A stretch of DNA of 64,000 bases from Pegea sp. RAD2-039. Lineage: Eukaryota; Chordata; Thaliacea; Salpida; Salpidae. Below the pieces are notes generated by a model. That model saw nothing but the letters and a program-made list of their open reading frames with translations, was not told where the DNA came from and searched no databases. Location: the NCBI GenBank assembly GCA_034620365.1, contig JAQGEQ010000289.1, positions 1-64,000 of the forward strand, read 5' to 3'. Numbering within the stretch: position 1 is the stretch's first letter; each line of letters begins with the position of its first letter. Positions 51,562-62,868 of the stretch are shown here, one piece after another. Position numbers and translations under genes: made by a program.

Positions 51562-54304
51562 TCACATTTCTTCAGTAATGACGTCATTGAACATAAGATA
51601 GTCGGTAATTAAGAAGGGTAGCGACAATGACATCATCGCATCATTGCTACGCAACCGAAGCGCGCCGAGCGATCGTCGAATACAAATTCGACAAATATGT
51701 GAAAGCGGTCGAGGCGTTTCTGTGAAATAGTTTGATGACGTCATCACTCAATGACGTCAAACCCACTCACTTATCACATCAGCAATTTCATTCCATCCAT
51801 TCAAATGTTGAATGAAATCTCGAACTGATGACGTCATCTTGATCTGTCCACTGTAACTAAGCAACAACTTCAAGACGTAGCCACACCAATCACGTGACAA
51901 ATCACAGCGGTCGATGTATTGGAAAAACTGCGCAGAAACTCGTTGATGACGTCATTGTGACCGATTAGCGTTTTTGTCACCGATTTTTCTACTTCGTCAC
52001 CTTCGAAGCAGCCCATGACGTCAGCACCTCGTTGTAGAACCTTATTTAGCATTCTGTAATGACGTAGTGATGACATCATGTGTTTATGATAGTTACTGAC
52101 TTAAAATCGCGTAGTGCAAAAGCAATTGAAGCGGGAAAGAGGATCTGCGCTTCCGGCAAGGCTTCGTTGATTCGTGAACCGGATGCCACCAGCTTGTCCA
52201 TTACGTCATAATTACAATGACTTATTGCCAGCCACAAGACCTGTGTTAAAATGGGAGTTTTTATCTTTTAGTTTTTCAAATTTGATTTGAAAGTTTTCAG
52301 TTTTAGAATAAAAGCTGGTTTACAGGAATTTATGAAAATATTTTTTGTTATCTAATTTGTCATTTGTAGTTTGTACTTCAATAAAATTTAAATAAATTTT
52401 TTAAGCTTCAATTAGATTTGTGAGTAGTTAGGTTTTTATCAAAGGTTAACCCTTCAAAGTAATAAAGGATTTATTAATTTTACAAAAAACTTATTTTATA
52501 TCTAATCAAACCTAATAGTTGAGGGTTTAATTAACTGTTTTTTCGCTAATAGAATAAGCTAAATAAACAGAATTTGAAAGAAGTTTTGTTTTAGCCCACA
52601 TCGGTTTCAGACGACCGTACATATGTGCCAAGGTAGGGATTGAACCCGGAGCCCTTACTTGGTCGGCAGGTGTGGTAACCACTATATGGACTGACAGTTA
52701 GTAGATTAAACTGATGTTACAGCAGAATCTTTTCCTCATCTCTATCTGATCTCAAATTATCTTCCTCATAGAAATCCTTATCAAAAAATACCTTAAAACG
52801 GTCCAGATTAGGATCAGCTCCTGATCTGATAAGAAGATCAACTGCATCTTCTGATCCATTGGAAACCGCAAAAAACAAACTTGTCTGTCGTTGCTCCCTA
52901 TACAAGTTCGCCTCAGTCACCTTAATACAAGCCACTTCTTTCACTACTCACGTATACAAGACTCGGTCTTTAATCAACAGATGATTGACGTCATAACCGT
53001 TCTCGATCAACAGTTCCATGACGTCATAGTGATCAGCTTTAGTTGCAAAGTGAAGAGGACTAACACCACAACCTTCTGCGGCCCAGCGTTCTGTCACCTC
53101 CAGAAGTCGCGTCACAACTCTGACGTCATCAAACTAAATTATAACTTTCACACGTGATGACGTCATCACACGCACTCGATATCACCATTAGCAGCAGCTG
53201 TATGAATGGGAAGGATTCCATCACAATTATTTAAATGGGGATCGGCTTTGTGACGTAATAAAGTGATGACGCAATCGCGCCAACCTTGCTTGCTTGCTTC
53301 AAACAACGGGGACGCTCGCTTAGTACGCGAGCACAAGTTTACGTCACCACCTGATAACATCATCATCGTAAGCGAGTTTTGACAGCAAAGTAGTGACGTC
53401 ACCTGCGTTGATCAACGTTTGTAGGCATTCATTACGCCCACTAGCGGCAGCTGTAAAAATCGGAGAAACTCCAAAGCAGTCTTGGGCGTTGACGTCACCA
53501 CCGCGTTTCAGAAGCAGCCGTAGTGCGTGGGCATTTCCCTGTTGTACATAAAATTCAGTGATGCGTGACGATGATGACGTCATCAATTTACAAAGTAGAT
53601 AGCTTCATGTATTGGAGTCCAGCCCCTTCGCGCACTTGCATTGATGTTGGCTCCAGCCCGGATGAGGACCTCCAAAATTCGTGTATCTTCTAAAGACACT
53701 GCAGGAAAGATGGGAGTTTCTAACGTCACTTTCGTCTTGTTCACGTTTGCCTAGCAACGATGACGTCAGCAACAGAACGCGCGAAGAAATGTTAAGTGAC
53801 CTGGCAATCAATCAACAGCTTTACTGCTTCAAAGTTTGATTTTAGGGCGGCGATGAAGAGTGGGGATTCCCCAACCTCATTAGTAGCATCAATATGCGCG
53901 GGCGCTGTTCTGTGGATGAAGAAGTGAGTGGCGTGGAGTTTGAAGGAGGCAGAGACCTAATTAGGTGCTGAAGACATTCTAAATGATTGTTGATAACTGC
54001 CTGATGAAAAGCTCGATAATCGCTTATCGCTTCTTCTGATGTCACGTGACAGCAAAAAGGTCTGACGTCATCACTAGAACGTGATCAGTTGATGATTACG
54101 TCATACAAGTTATAAAACAAACTTTGATTTCTTTCGAGAAGGTCTTTGAGGAGTGGGTTGATTTGAGATTAAATCTTGAGGATTAGATGTTAAAGGATCT
54201 GGATGGTGATCATGATTGGTATTAAAGTGATCTTGAAGACTAAGAGCAATTGCAAGATTTAGTTGTTCCTCTTCTTCTTGAAGAGAGATTGGAAGTGATT
54301 CCAT
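51562..54304 (-). CDS. ASB2: ASB2-like protein: UIM, ankyrin repeats and SOCS box
   Basis: Twelve exons join in frame: 54304-54123, 54073-53957, 53909-53801, 53750-53592, 53538-53403, 53350-53170, 53119-52952, 52897-52792, 52240-52101, 52053-51981, 51927-51771 and 51719-51562, 561 residues (human ASB2 about 590-635). Residues about 8-22 (EEEEQLNLAIALSLQ) form a ubiquitin-interacting motif, as in the long ASB2 isoform. About nine ankyrin repeats follow, with readable consensus such as GESPLFIAAL, GWTPIHEAI, GVSPIFTAAASG, GILPIHTAAANG, GVSPLHFATK and SLFFAVSNG. The end (RPLSHICRICIRRSLG and LPFLITDYL) is a SOCS box for Elongin B/C and Cullin-5. The family supplies substrate-receptor subunits of CRL5 ubiquitin ligases; ASB2 targets filamins. 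The exon 1/2 joint is the least certain. Ten of eleven introns are 47-54 bp. Confidence 0.9.
52570..52700 (-). mobile_element. tRNA-derived SINE in the only long ASB2-like intron
   Basis: The minus strand shows a degenerate A box (ATAGTGGTTACC), a loop region and a good B box (GGGTTCAATCCC) at tRNA-like spacing, followed by a non-tRNA body and an A-rich tail. No cloverleaf with a paired acceptor stem is evident, so this is read as a SINE head and not a working tRNA. The host intron (52791-52241) is 551 bp while all its neighbours are about 50 bp. Confidence 0.6.
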
Positions 54305-57300
54305 TTAATGATTTAAAGAAAATTTGAGTGAAATTAAAAAAAACTGAAAAGTAAACTTGATGAGGTTGAAAAATTCACCTTCTTTTAGCTCTTATTATCT
54401 CACTGATTTCAAATAAAACTCTTTAATTTAACAACTATTAAAAACAATCTAATCTGAAAATTACCAATTATCACGTGACCGAAAGCTAATCACGTTGATA
54501 CAGTCACGTGATAAGATATTTTAAGAAAATTAAACTTTTTTTTAGGCATCTTAATTAGCTCTAAATAATTTTAAATCATAAACTTATTATATTAGAATTT
54601 TTTTTTATATAACTCTGAATCTTAATAAATTGCTGTTTAAAAAATTCTTTAATAATTGATGACGTCATTCCCAAAGGATATATCACAAGTTTTATGATGA
54701 TGATGTCATTGCATTGTAGTCTGTAATGTTTCTTGTTGCTACGTTAAATATTGAACTGATTGAATCATTTTAGAAAAAATTTTAAATAAGCTCAATTTTA
54801 TAAATAAACTTCCAAGTATTTGTAATGTTTGTAAACATTGTAATCAGATAACTTAATTTGATTGGATAATATGATAAGCTAGTGATTCTTCAACCTAAAA
54901 AAAAAGTCACAATAAAATGTAAAAAGGTAATTATTAAAAATCAGCAGATAAGAAAGAATCATCATTGTTTTAGATACAAATCTTCAACTAACTTTTTTGA
55001 GGTTACTTTATTGTAAATATAAAATTAATGTAAAATAAACTTAAGCTACAACTGAATTCATAAAAAGTAATTTGTAGCTGGTAAACAATTTATCATTTCT
55101 ACAAACTAAACTTTTCTTTCTCATCTGAAATTGAAAAGCTTTCAATGAAAGAACTATATAATATTTACTAATATGTACCAGAAGAAGAACAAAAAGTTAG
55201 AAGAAGAAAATTGTAAACAAGTACTCATATGATCAAAGATTTAATCTGTTAACCTCGTGATAACAGAGATTTATTGATCTGTTTCTTTACTCAGAATTTA
55301 TACATTCAGCTGTAATAAATTTAATTTCAAGTTATATTGTAGTATTTATGTGCAGTCTGTTTTAGCTTATAATTAAAAATACATTAAAAATAGACACAAT
55401 AGAAAGTTTACCTAAAAAAAAAAGTTTATTTACCCAAATTTGTTAGTCATACAACTCAGGTCAAGTTTGAATATTTTATGTTTCCAGTCATTTTCTTCAA
55501 ATAGTTTTGAAACTGAGATTGATTAGCAACATTCAAGTTCTTTCAAGTTGTCACAAAACATTATATTATCAAACAATTTTGTATTTATAGAAGTTATAGC
55601 AATTATTTCTTTGTTTTAAATGTTCGGAACAGTTCCATCTGTATATTTTAGTTTAGTGAATATGATAAAGTCTTTTTTAATTATTATTTTATCTTTAAAC
55701 CCTTTTTTATTTCGAAAGTGTCAAAAGCTTTCAGATGTAATTAAATTTTTTTGATTGTTGTTTTGCTTGTTTTGAGTTCAACTTGTTTTTATTCGATTTT
55801 GTACATTTAAGACATTAAATGCGTTGTGGTATTAAGAATCGAAATTTTTAGTAAGTTGCCAGACTGCATTTATTAAATTTAAACATGAAATTTACATCAA
55901 AATAATTTTTTTAAAACCTACAAATTTTTTTGAATAAATCTTCGTTGACTCAACTGTAAAAGCACAAAATAAAAATAAAAAATAATTAAATTAGATTGAC
56001 TTCAGGAATTGTAACGAAATTTCACATAATGTAAACAAACCTAATTATACAAATTTTTATTTGATAAACAAACTACAATATCTTACATTTTTATAACTAT
56101 AGTTTGTATATTTACATACATAATATAAAATTATAATTTATATAATAATAGCATCTGAAATGTCTATATATATTTATATATATGATATGTGTTATGTTTA
56201 CACAAAAATAAATAATTTATTTATGTATACATACAATAATTGTATTTATCTGATTAACAGATTAAGAGCTTGTGAACTATTTAAATAAGCCTAAAAGATT
56301 TTAGAAACTTTTTGAAACTAAATAATTGAGCTTTGATAAACAAGTCAAAGTATTTGGACGCATAAAAGTTGTTATCATTTAATCATAGTTAGATTAACAC
56401 ATAAAAGCGAAGAAGATGTTGATAGAAGCCTTGTTAAGGAATTAAGGATTAAGTTAAAAACTTTAAAAGATTTAAAAAAATATCGAGGAAAAGACAAAAA
56501 AAAATATAAATTCTTTTTTGTCACTTAAAAGGTCACCAGAAAATACAGAATAATTTTTTAAACTACTCTATTTCGATATATAATCAGGTAATTATTGTTT
56601 TTGATACCATTAATGCACAATAAATTTTCCATATTATATTAATATATATTATAATGAAGTACTACTTTAAAATCTTGTATATAATAGAGATATAGATAAA
56701 GATAATTTTATATTCATTGGAAAGAACAATACATATATATAAATCAAATATTTTAGATATCACTTGTTCTACATAGCACTTAAAAGCGCTAGATAAGTGT
56801 TGCCGTTAAAAGTTCAAGATTTTATCAAAGTTTTTAACGAGCTTATTAAGCTTATTATTTTGCATTTAAATTATAATATTAATATTAATTTTTTTACTTT
56901 ATTTATGTATTTTAACTAACTTATTGTTTGTCTTAACTTATTAAGTAAATTATGAAAATCATTTGGTAACACTTTGTTATTAAATATGCTGTTGTCTATT
57001 GTCAGCTGTTTTTGTTGACGTAAATAAGCTAAAACTTCATGTTTTTCTAGTTCTGAGCTTTTACCCAGATATCAATTTATAACTAATTGAATTTCTCATT
57101 ATTTGCTGTCATTTACAGATTTATTCTTTTGATGAAATCAACAAAAATTACAGTTAAAAATAAAAAAAAAATTTGAAAAAAATTTGTTTTCATTTACCTA
57201 TGTCTAGTTTTTATTATAACCATTAAAAATTTTAACAAATAATTAAAACTTTTAAGATATAATATTATTTTCTCCAATTGAGATTTGAATAAAACTCTTT

Positions 57301-58230
57301 TTCTAGATGTTATTTTGTTTTTATTTGTAATTAATTATTTTTTATTTGCTAATCTTTAAAATTACTTAAAGAAAAACTAATTGTTACCATTATTGAGATA
57401 TTTAGCATTTTCACATTTTGTTAACTTTTTATTTAATTAAGGAAAATTATATGAGAAAATCTGTAATTACCATTAATTTGAATGTCATATGATATACACT
57501 GTTGAAATGGGAATTTTTCTAATATTTGTACATGTTTACCATAAGTTTTTCTTTAATGGACCTCTTTAAATTTGTTGACTAATGTTTTTGAAGTACTCTT
57601 TTATTCAATTGATTTATATTAATAATTTTCTTCAAATAGATTTTTAGTTAAAACTTGTATTTCTACCAGTATTATATAAGCATATTTAAACATTTAGTTT
57701 TTGATAATAATGACTAAACTGATTGATCTATAGAATAATTGACACAAGTTTTTATAAACTTGAAGTTATATCTAGGCTTATAATTAGATATCTAATAGTT
57801 TAAACTTTAATTGATTGATTTATATTGATGTATTAAAGTTATATTTTTAACTACTTGTTTGTTGAAACAGAAAGAAACATTTCAGTTCTATTTATAAAGG
57901 TTTTTTGTAACAAATTGTAGGAACTAACTAAAATGTTGTAATTTTTAAGATTGTTCATTTTTTCATGAATTGAATGTTGATAAAAATAAAATTTAAAAAA
58001 ATAGTTTTTTTTATTTTTGAGGTCATGTTCTTATTTCAGTTAATTTTCTTAATTGTTAGTCAAAGTTATATAAACCATAAAAGTTAATAAGAATGATCAA
58101 CAATCATTTATCAAGATACTAGCAACCTTAAATAGCAGCCTATAGATTTTTAAATATTTTCAGTTAAAAATTCATTACATTTTAGTTTATCAAAAATTAG
58201 TTTAAAACTGGTTTCATTTTATTTCTGATT
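54305..58230. other. AT-rich intergenic sequence between ASB2-like and YPEL5
   Basis: No gene is supported. The first 420 bases hold the ASB2-like 5' flank with CACGTGA words (54472-54510) and one TGACGTCA at 54659. A TATA-repeat tract lies at 56090-56240. The remainder is featureless AT-rich DNA. Confidence 0.5.
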
Positions 58231-58740
58231 ATGGGAAGAATATTTTTGGAACATTCTGGTGGGACAAAGTTGTTTTTGTGTGCTAATTGTGATGCTTCTT
58301 TAACAAATAAGGATCAGTTAGTATCAACAAGATTTACTGGATCCACAGGAAGAGCCTTTCTCTTTAAAAAGGTATTTTTGAGTTTTGATTTTACTTCAAA
58401 ATCGAATAATTGTGATTAATGATTTATTTTTCAATCTTCTTTTCTTAACTACCAATTGAACTAAATTTTAGTTATTTACACAAATATCACCTATTTGTTG
58501 TAGGTTGTCAACCTTACTTACAGTGAAATGCAAGACCGTGTGATGTTAACAGGACGTCACGTGGTTCGGGATGTTTCTTGTAAAAATTGCAACACCAAAC
58601 TTGGTTGGATGTATGAATTTGCTAATGAAGAATCGCAGAAATACAAAGAGGGCTTAACAATACTGGAAAGGGCGCTAATAGTTGAAAGTGAAGGTTTTAC
58701 TGATCACTCATCTTCAAATCGTCGGCGTCATAACTCCTAA
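58231..58740 (+). CDS. YPEL5: Yippee-like protein 5
   Basis: Two exons, 58231-58371 and 58504-58740, joined in phase 0 give 125 residues (human YPEL5 is 121). The Yippee domain is complete, with zinc-binding pairs Cys17/Cys20 and Cys73/Cys76 (spacing C-x2-C-x52-C-x2-C). Near-identical family words include [41 protein letters not shown] and YKEG. YPEL5 is a subunit of the CTLH/GID ubiquitin-ligase assembly (MAEA-RMND5) and also localises to mitotic structures. The C-terminal Ser/Arg/His tail after ESEGF is lineage-specific. The intron is 132 bp. The start is the first ATG and matches the family N-terminus exactly. Confidence 0.96.
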
Positions 58741-59060
58741 TGCTGACGTCATCGTCGTCATGACAACCATCTCTGAGGTGTCTGATTTGTTTTCTGCCCA
58801 AGATCGACTGATCTTTCTGTTTCGTTTTTCTTCTCGTCTTTTCTCGTGAATGAGAAGCTGATTAAATCGGAAGCGGTGCGTTGACGTCACTGTAGCAACA
58901 GTTACGTCATTGTTGTGTGAATAATTTTTACTAGTTGATTTGAATGAATACCGTCAATATTGTTGCTATGGTAACGAGTTCTTTTTGTAGATATTTTTCC
59001 ATTTATGCTCATTCATCTGATGAATAAAATTTGTAAAATAAAGAAGATTTTTTTGTGGTT
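58741..59060. promoter_or_regulatory. YPEL5 3' flank with TGACGTCA sites
   Basis: Higher GC than the surroundings, with TGACGTCA at 58744 and 58882 and half-related TACGTCA at 58902. AATAAA-type signals at about 59020-59040 (TGAATAAAAT, AAATAAAG) mark the likely 3' end of the transcript. Confidence 0.4.
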
Positions 59061-59770
59061 TTTTCGATTTTTATTTTTTTGTAAAAAACAACTTTAGGAA
59101 CAATTAAAAGATTAAAGAAAAATCAAGAAGTGTTTATTACTGAAGCAGCGAGTGTTGTTGAATAAATTTTGAATTTATCTTTGATATTACACTAATTAAC
59201 TAATATAATGATAGCATCTTGTTTCAACGGTCCTCAAGAGATATTGTTAGAAGCAAAATAAAATGCAAAAGAATTAAATAGAGTTTTTTTGATATGAAAT
59301 TTTCTTGTCTATCATACATAATAAAAAACTAAGTACTTAAAATATCATAAACATTTTGTTGTATAAATTTTCTTTTATAAATTAACACCTTTTGAAATTA
59401 TTTGATATCTAAAATAAAAAATTGTGAAAAATATAAAAATATCCGGCAGGTGTCAGGCAACTTTAACTTGAAACCAAAATATTAAAAGTAATGTGCCAAC
59501 TCTGATCATATTCTAATTTTTAAGACATCGTATTCACGCATAATTTGCAATTCACAAAAGACCGGTTATTCAAAGTATTGATATAAAATCGTTTTACCAA
59601 ATAGTCTTTAATAGCCTCAAATTTATGTCTTACAAAAACCCAAAATAAAACTTTTTGCACAAATAGACCACAACACATGAATAACTCACAAAAAAGACTT
59701 TAATAAGTTTAAAAACTAAAGGTTTTTCTAACAGCTCGACTATAATAAATACTCAAAAGAGAAGTTTTAA
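59061..59770. other. AT-rich intergenic sequence
   Basis: Nothing recognisable. Confidence 0.5.
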
Positions 59771-60600
59771 CAACCCAGATGACGTCATTAACGATACTTT
59801 CACGTGACTATATTTAACTTAAAGAAAAATGTTTAATAATGATGAAGAAATTTTCTGAATATTTTTGCGAATTAAATTGCAACATTTTGTTGAATTATCG
59901 AAAGAAAGTGTAGCTACATCTAGATAAAATGAAATATTTGCTAAAATTTAGATATCATGTTACAAATAATTGCGGTGTTTCCCCAAAGGTGAAAAACATA
60001 TTAAAATTATTCATTTCAATTTCGTCTTTTTGAAGATTGAAATAGAAACAGTGACGTCATCAAGCATGTGAGCGTTCGAGTACATGCAAATGTTGAAGAC
60101 AAACAAGCTGTTTTGCGTCTTTTTCAACTGTTGTCGTTTCGAAACGGAAGTTCCTGCTTCCGGTCACGCTTCGATGAGTAGAGCAATTTTGCACGAAAAT
60201 GGCGCAAAAAAAAAATTGTCTACACAAATTGACAACGATTTGAAGCAATTATGTAAATGAGTAAGATGAAGAAAGATTTAGATGATGACGTCACGTCGCC
60301 TACAGCTTCGATATCATCTTAAACTTTTCAATTTCTTTTTCAATTTTTCTTTAGATTTTGATCTCAAAATTCTAAAATCTTCGCTGGTGACGTCACAAAT
60401 AGAAGAATGATTGAAGACATTTGAAGTTTTGCAAGTTGGAAGCTCTTGAATGTTGTCATGGCAACAATCTTACGCTGAAGCGTTCCCACGAGCATTCATC
60501 AAGCTGTGACGTCACTGAAGATGGATTGAGACCACCTAGCCGAGGTTGATATTACCACTTAGAGTATTTTGATTGATTAACTTTCGTATCATCACAAAGA
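59771..60600. other. GC-richer island with five TGACGTCA sites, no assigned gene
   Basis: TGACGTCA occurs at about 59778, 60051, 60284, 60388 and 60508. Composition resembles the coding islands nearby. Short open frames exist on both strands: minus 60248-60060, and a plus frame ending in GLRPPSRG at about 60540. None resembles a family I know, and splice pairing is ambiguous. It may be an unrecognised small gene, a non-coding RNA or a regulatory island. Confidence 0.35.
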
Positions 60601-60756
60601 TTTCTTCCGTTCGTCTTATCAGCAAAGCTTAACAAAATGAAATTTGAAACTTTTTCTTTACGTCTGATTTTACCTTTAAAAGTCTAAAACTTCAATTTCT
60701 GTGATAATTTATACAATTTAATAAATAAATTTATAGATAATTTATTATCTGCATCT

Positions 60757-60829
60757 GCCTCGATAGCGCAGTAGGCAGCGCGTGAGTCTCATAATCTCAA
60801 GGTCGTGAGTTCGATCCTCACTCGAGGCA
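60757..60829 (+). tRNA. trnM-CAU: tRNA-Met (elongator), anticodon CAU
   Basis: A 73-base cloverleaf. The acceptor stem GCCTCGA pairs with TCGAGGC, with discriminator A. The D-arm holds TAGCGCAGTAGGCAGCGC (A box), the anticodon loop CTCATAA has anticodon CAT, and the T-arm has GTTCGATCC (B box). A T-rich Pol III terminator (TTATTTTTT) follows within 10 bases. G at position 1 and a normal T-loop identify it as the elongator and not the initiator. There is no intron. Confidence 0.97.
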
Positions 60830-62330
60830 TTATTTTTTAATTTTGTCATACATTGATATTAATCATACAACAAATTGTTTTTTTAACTATAGGAAGTTAA
60901 TTTATTTAGAAGATTCTTTTTCAAGGAAGTTTTTATAAATAATCTATATGACAATTTAGTAATAGTTTATATGATAAGTAGTTTTCGGGTTTCTTTTAAC
61001 TTTTGAAATTAGTTTAGTCTCAAATTACTAAACGTTTTTTTAGTGATCGAAGCTCTACTATCTGAATTCTGATATTTCTACTTTATAGAATTGTGATAAC
61101 AAATTTACATTTGATAATTTATAAACTTGTATTAAACAACTTAGTTTTGTTTTCTTTAATATATGTTATTATTTAATTTAGCAAATGTAAATATTATTTA
61201 TTTCAACTAACAATTTCTTTCTAAGAATTTGAACAACATATTTGAATGTACAAAAAAAATTGTTATAAATAAATAGATTTTGTTGTATTTAAAAGAAGCA
61301 AAAACATTTATTCCTCAAAAATACTTGAAAATATATTCTCAATTTAAAAGGCAATACAATGAATAGAAATGTTTAATAACAACTTTTCAATTGTCTTTAA
61401 TCATATTTAGGTGGAAAACTTTACATAAGTGAAAACTTATATACACAAAAACATGATTTTATGAGATTTCTCAAAATTTCAATTGAATGAGTTTAAATTG
61501 TAATATATGATTTTTATGCAAATTTTACGCATAATTTGTTTATTCAAAGTATTTTTACAACTTTAAGATGAAGACTGTTGTAGAGATTTTTAACTTTTAT
61601 TAGTTTTATCGACCTTAACTTGCTAATTACAAGAGTTATAAAAGGTGTAATTACTAAGATATCCAAAATTGTTGAAAATAAGTGTTTTATTTATGATATC
61701 TAAACTCAGGATAAACAAAATTTATTTAATTTTTTGATTATTCGTTTTATTTAAAAGTATAGCTTAAAACCAACAACCTAAAAATGGCTTTTACAAGTCA
61801 GAATGTTCAGCTTAAATAAAATGCTTAATCGAACTCAATGTCAAACGTAGCTATTAACTAAATGCAAACATTTCAATGTCGGTTTTTCTTATTTTTTTTA
61901 TTCTAGGTTCCCCTATATCTAAATATTGATCTAACAATCACATAATATTTATTTAAATAGAAAATTTATATATTTACTTTAAATTGCAGAGTTTTCAATA
62001 TAACTAAACAAAAAGTAATGTTTTTCTAATAAAGTTTCTAAATATGGAGGTATTTACTTAACATTCAAACTTTAAAATAAATAATATAAAGTTAGATAAA
62101 ATAAATAATCAAGATAAGATTGCAGTAAATATCAGCGGAAAACTGTTTTTAATTAACCAAAACAATTAAACGTCAAATGTTAAAAAAAACTATAAAAAAC
62201 TTTACAACTCGCTTTACAGTAAAAATACTTAGTTGAATAAGAACCACAAATTGCTTTTTATTTATTCAGTTAGGTTTTTAAGATAATTTATTCATGTTTT
62301 AGATTTCTCGTTTACTTGATTGAGACTGAT
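60830..62330. other. AT-rich intergenic sequence
   Basis: No gene, RNA or repeat recognised. Confidence 0.5.
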
Positions 62331-62868
62331 GCCAAAATGTGTCCCATTTATCATTGTCATGCTTCACTAATCACAACCAGATCAGCTCTGTGATTGGACA
62401 TCTCAGATGTAAGTCCAGGTAATTATAAAAAAACAGAATTTACTTCACTTTTAACTGATCATAATCACAAAATGATTCATTTCAAATCGCGCATGGTCAC
62501 GATGACGTCATTGCTTGCTTACAAAGCAAAAGGAATAAATGATTAAGCAGAAAAGTAATCAAGTTGATGAAATCAGTCGGAAGAAATGAGATTAGATTTT
62601 CAATGGACAATCAAAAAGTCTTTTATTCGAGAAGAGATGACGTCATCAGATTGTTTGATATTTTTTCGACCAGCAAAAAGACGAAAATTTTGAGGAAAAA
62701 AGCAAAGCAAGCTAAGAGAGACGGATTTTGAGGTTTGGGTTGTATTCTACTATTTCATCAGCTTGGTAAAGGTAAATAGTGACGTCATCAGTGTATGACG
62801 TCATCAGCTATAGCTATATTCTTATCATTGATCTTCAGTTTCAGGATTTTGTGAAATATACTTAAAAG
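62331..62868 (+). promoter_or_regulatory. Upstream region of the aldehyde dehydrogenase gene with CRE-like cluster
   Basis: Four exact TGACGTCA palindromes lie at about 62502, 62637, 62780 and 62796, within 370 bases of the start codon, together with a GTGATTGGACA inverted CCAAT-like word at about 62390. TGACGTCA is the consensus full CRE/ATF site, so CREB/ATF control is plausible. The same word also fills introns nearby, so a promoter role is only inferred. Confidence 0.4.

Noticed and set aside
52570..52700. Functional tRNA gene on the minus strand
   Set aside because: B box is good but the A box and stems are degenerate and no acceptor pairing was found; read as a SINE head.
60060..60248. 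62-residue minus-strand frame in the GC-richer island
   Set aside because: No family similarity and no convincing splice partners; kept only as part of an unassigned island.
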